This document shows, piece by piece, positions 60,600-64,000 of a DNA stretch of 64,000 nucleotides. The notes beneath the pieces were generated by a model. That model made no database searches. It saw only the letters and a list, made by a program, of their open reading frames with translations, and was not told where the DNA came from. Every line of letters begins with the position of its first letter. Position 1 is the stretch's first letter. This DNA is from Orbilia blumenaviensis. Lineage: Eukaryota; Ascomycota; Orbiliomycetes; Orbiliales; Orbiliaceae. The stretch spans positions 434,001-498,000 of the forward strand of contig JAVHNS010000001.1 in NCBI GenBank assembly GCA_036872755.1, read 5' to 3'. The translations under genes and the position numbers were made by a program.

Positions 60600-61352
60600 T
60601 TATGGTCCACCGCCACCGTGAGACCTCCATCTTCTAGACCTGCGTTCCTTCTCCGTCAAAACACCACAGATACACATTACGAATTTGTCCCATTCCCGTC
60701 CCATCTCTGGGTTGTGTTTGATTTGGTAGGTTCCTGCCTTTCGCCACGTTTTGTATCCATCGTTAAGGTATGTTGCCACTATTTCCCCGGTCTCCATGTC
60801 GGTAAGTTTAAGGCTTAGCAGGCTTGTCTTCCGTCCCCCAAAGGATTCGGTCTCCTTCCCGTATATTCGTTCAAATTTAAACTCCTTCGTGCTGTCAGGA
60901 GGCGACCATGTAGTTGTCAAAGATATCCAGTTTTTCAGCTTCAGCCTCGCGAATCGATCACTAGTTGCCGGATCACCAAAGCATATCTCATGGCAGTTGC
61001 CGACAATATTGCTTCGAGATGCAAAAACTATCTCACCACTGCTGTCTCCACCTTCATGCACCACGATGTCTGGTTTCCCCCCACGAAACGTGGATGGGAA
61101 GGCCTTATTATCAACGTAGTACATGGCCCTATCATTAACATCTTTGATGATGTAGTCCATATGGAAGCTGTTCTTTGCGAATTCGACGGTGTATGTCGAA
61201 TAGCCAGGTACTTCGGGGATACCCATTGTGCTATCAGCGTCGTCTTTAATATCACTAGGATACTCGGCTTGAAAATTCGGGTGTCTTCCTGAGGCACCAG
61301 CGCCGGTGGCATCGGAATAGTTCGGTGGTGGAGCGGCCCAGTCGTAGTTCAT
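60600..61352 (-). CDS. LURP-one/tubby-C-terminal-like protein, hypothetical
   Basis: One exon of 250 residues from the ATG at 61352. The N-terminal 45 residues are disordered (APPPNYSD). The rest alternates short hydrophobic strands as in a beta-barrel (YTVEFAKNSFHMDYIIKDVN, AMYYVDNKAF, KPDIVVHEGG, EIVFASRSN, FKFERIYGKE, SLLSLKLTDMETGEIVATYL). This layout recalls the LURP-one/tubby-C-terminal-like fold (also seen in scramblase-type proteins) of fungi, but identity is too low to be sure. There is no signal peptide or membrane span; the C-terminus is basic (KERRSRRWRSHGGGG). Its function is unknown; membrane-lipid binding would be the fold-based guess. Confidence 0.6.
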   Translation of the reverse strand: MNYDWAAPPPNYSDATGAGASGRHPNFQAEYPSDIKDDADSTMGIPEVPGYSTYTVEFAKNSFHMDYIIKDVNDRAMYYVDNKAFPSTFRGGKPDIVVHEGGDSSGEIVFASRSNIVGNCHEICFGDPATSDRFARLKLKNWISLTTTWSPPDSTKEFKFERIYGKETESFGGRKTSLLSLKLTDMETGEIVATYLNDGYKTWRKAGTYQIKHNPEMGREWDKFVMCICGVLTEKERRSRRWRSHGGGGP

Positions 61353-62781
61353 CCTGACTTCCGTTGACTAGTCAATGGTAGTATGCTGTTTGTGGTATTT
61401 AGCTTCGCAGTACTGTCAATATAAATATATATAAATTCGATATACACAACGAATTCCAGTAATTCGCGTAGATGGGTTTTCCGTGATGGTTTTATAAAGA
61501 TTGTTTAAAAACAGTTGAGGTTGAGGGATAGTTCTAATTTATAGTAAGCGTTAAATTACCTCGGAGGGGCAGCGCTGTGCAGCTGTGCTAGCGGGTGAGG
61601 ACTGTTATAACGTTAGCTAAGTTAGCTGCGATATGTCGTCACAGGCGAACCACTCATAACGTTGGATGAAGACCCCTAAGCCACGTGCATACAAACTCTG
61701 CGCTAAGATAAAGCCAATTAGTACGCCAAGCAAGAATTCTGCGGCTTAGATAATCCGGCCCTTCTCAAAAGATTGTTGATTGCCACTAGCACGTTGACAT
61801 GATCATGGTTACGGCACTAATGGACTTCGAACAATGCTGGGCTACAGCGCCTCCGAAAGCAAATGAAATGAGCCCCGTAGAGTCCCTACAAAGGCTGTGC
61901 ACCATAGGCAGCTTCTTCAGCGTTTATCGCATACTTGAGAAACGCACTAGCCTGTACCGATCGATTTCCGAGCCAATAATTAGATCTGATTCGCTGAATG
62001 ATATCGCGATGCCCTCGGGCACCAACAACCCCAGTAGTGCGTAGGCTGTGTCAGGATCGTGCTCAAGCGCAAATTCCGATATGCTATGTTCCGTGCGACA
62101 AAAGCTTGCACTTGAGGCGCAGCCAAAGTCGGGATTCTTCGGACCGATTCATATATAACGTTATATTCAACACGCATCTCGGGCTGGCCTCGCCTCAAAT
62201 TCCTCCAAGCCAAGCGAATATTAATTTTCAGCGTTGCAACAGAGCTCAATAACCACACTACCATATAGTCTTCACACTCTTCCAATTGAAATAATGAGAG
62301 ATATTCCATCTTGAAGCTTTGACCGAGAGGTGGAAATTACCATGCACAGCCTCAGCATAGACCGACTGGTACAATCACAACAACCGAATTCCTAGCACAT
62401 CCAATGCAATGTGTTGCGTGTTACATCTACCATTACATCAGAGCCATATTGGTCTGCCTTGGTCTCGTGGGAACCAGACAACACTGGGTCGTTCAGTCTA
62501 CCTTCCAAGTTGCTTCTATATATTAATAATGTTAAATTTACTCTTCTTTGCTTTGCCATCCCACCTAACCAAAATGGTTGAGATCATAGCTTGTAGGCTT
62601 AGCACATGAATAAGTAGGAAATGGGCAAAGATGAGCCTTTTAGGGCACCTTGCAATGACTGAATAGTTTTTATCATAAACTCATAAAACTTGGCTATCTG
62701 ACTAAGACATTCTCAAGCACATAGATATATTGCGGGAAATTGTTTATTGGGAGGAGTGAACAAAGAGACAAAAGACTCGGT
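61353..62781. other. Spacer and promoter, no credible gene
   Basis: 1.4 kb with stop-rich frames only. It holds the promoter of the tubby-like gene (near 61353-61550, AT-rich with ATAAATATATAT) and the 3' region of the secreted protein gene. Confidence 0.45.
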
Positions 62782-63824
62782 TTAGAGGATTTCGATGTCA
62801 AATTCGTTGACACCGACGCCTCGTTTGCTGTTTTGATCTTCGTCGTCATCAGCCTCGGAGTCAACGCTGCGCCTATGGAAAGAGAGCGACTCCTCCTCCA
62901 ATTTCCTTTCCGCCTCCTCCCTCAGCATATCATCAATTGTCGGTTCGCTAGACTCTTCAGTAGTCTCCTCGACTGAATTCTTTGTTCTGACCTCAGTTGT
63001 GACCTTTGTAGTCACTTTTGTTGTAACCTCTGTCGTCACCTCTGTGATTTCCTCGCTGATCTCCTTTGTCTCTTTTGGATCTTCAGTCTCCTCCCCTTCA
63101 ATTACTTCTGGTATTGGCTCTATTTCTTCCGTTCCTAGATCTGAGAATACTGGCGGCATTTCGATCTCCTCGGTAATAGGGGACACTGCACTATAATCAG
63201 ATGTCGAATTAGTTGATGGATCATATAAAATTTGGAGTTAGCAGGTAACGAGACTTACCATCTGACGCTCCACAGACCAGACTGCTCTTTCCGAAATATC
63301 GCCAACCTGTCATCAAACTCAACTTCGGACATATCTTCGTCATCGTCGTGCTTCCTTCTCCTAAACGCATCACCACAAGCTGGGTCTTTCTTAGTCCGCC
63401 TGAGGCTTTTGACGTCAACCTCAATGCGAATCACGTCCGACTCTTCAATACCCATATCCATAGAATTAGGAAACTTGAGTGAGCTCGCAGGCGCGCCTAA
63501 ATTATTTTTGGAAAACCTGTGTTAATATCCGCTGCTTGACGGCGAGGGGTGACACAAGCATGAATGCATACCTATTTCGCATGAGACAATTTGTGCAGCT
63601 GCTAACGGAATATCCACTAAGACTCGGTCTACTGTTTCACCGAGAGCCTTCTGGGAGGTATTCATAGTCGACCGGCTGGTTATTTTAGCGTTAGTATTTT
63701 CTATCTACCAATAGGATTTAGCTAGTATATCGACCGATACTGGGACTTACCGACTAGACCGTGCGGGTGCTGCAAGGGTGGCAGCGACACACAATGAAAA
63801 AACACCAGTAGTAAAGAAATGCAT
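62782..63824 (-). CDS. Secreted acidic repeat protein with dibasic sites
   Basis: Four minus-strand exons, 63824-63751, 63675-63572, 63496-63259 and 63190-62782, with kept phase, encode 274 residues. Residues 1-20 (MHFFTTGVFSLCVAATLAAP) are a signal peptide, found only after the first exon is included. The mature part is strongly charged: a basic RRRKHDDDEDM patch, an acidic stretch with the repeat E-V-T-T (ITEVTTEVTTKVTTKVTTEV), then the tail FHRRSVDSEADDDEDQN with the terminal SKRGVGVNEFDIEIL. RR and KR are candidate Kex2 sites, and cleavage at KR would release a 13-residue C-terminal peptide. Few cysteines (one near each exon junction) are present. I recognise no family. It fits a small secreted protein or peptide precursor, with no function shown. 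Confidence 0.65.
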
Positions 63825-64000
63825 TGTAGAATATTAGGAAAGAAAGAAAAGAAGATAAATATGTGTAAATATCCAAATATTGTCAATTAACAAAAAGTTA
63901 ATAACTAGGGAAAAAATAATAATAATAATTAATTAGGTAAAATAAGAGAATGTTGCGGAAACCAGTTCCTTGTAGTAGAATGTAAAGAGATAAACAGTAC

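Noticed and set aside
1..64000. CRISPR arrays, insertion sequences, rRNA genes, bacterial operons
   Set aside because: None seen; the gene structure is that of a filamentous fungus.

Overview
The window is nuclear DNA from a filamentous ascomycete (Pezizomycotina). Genes carry short GT-AG introns of about 46-110 bases with CTAAC/CTGAC-like branch sites, there is a tRNA-Cys with a short intron, and several fungal-only families appear: CFEM, BIM1-like copper proteins, MUP1-type permeases, a fungal PD-(D/E)XK-like protein and a fungus-specific protein kinase. The long decayed spacers and the overall protein style suggest Leotiomycetes, but that is inference only. Most genes are split, so the models here were made by joining exons at splice sites and checking that the phase is kept across every junction.

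Layout. 1-29 kb is gene-poor. It holds a two-exon NAD(P)H-dependent FMN reductase (5.1 kb), a tRNA-Cys (6.2 kb), two disordered hypothetical proteins (7.8 and 11.5 kb), a decayed coding region (16-17.2 kb), a CFEM GPI-anchored protein (20.5 kb), a PhyH-type dioxygenase (21.5 kb), and two small single-pass membrane proteins (25.0 and 27.3 kb). Between them lie stretches of 1.5-5 kb without credible genes.

29-54 kb is the gene-dense part. It holds an SRPK-like kinase with an altered catalytic loop, a seven-exon CorA-like protein, a five-exon peptide transporter (POT/PTR2), a PD-(D/E)XK-like protein whose expected ExK motif reads KVK, a MUP1-like amino acid permease, a five-exon fungal kinase of about 979 residues, and a second 828-residue permease with a long disordered N-terminal tail. 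This stretch looks devoted to solute uptake and signalling. Nothing in it forms a recognisable metabolite cluster.

54-64 kb encodes mainly the cell surface: a BIM1-like protein whose predicted mature end begins with histidine and which has a transmembrane tail; a GPI-anchored, Pro/Thr/Glu-repeat protein transcribed divergently from it; a LURP/tubby-like protein; and a four-exon secreted acidic protein with dibasic (Kex2-type) sites. Together with the CFEM protein (a haem/iron-type domain), the BIM1-like protein (a copper-type domain) and the CorA-like protein (a divalent-cation channel type), the window holds several possible metal-handling surface proteins. A functional link between them is inference.
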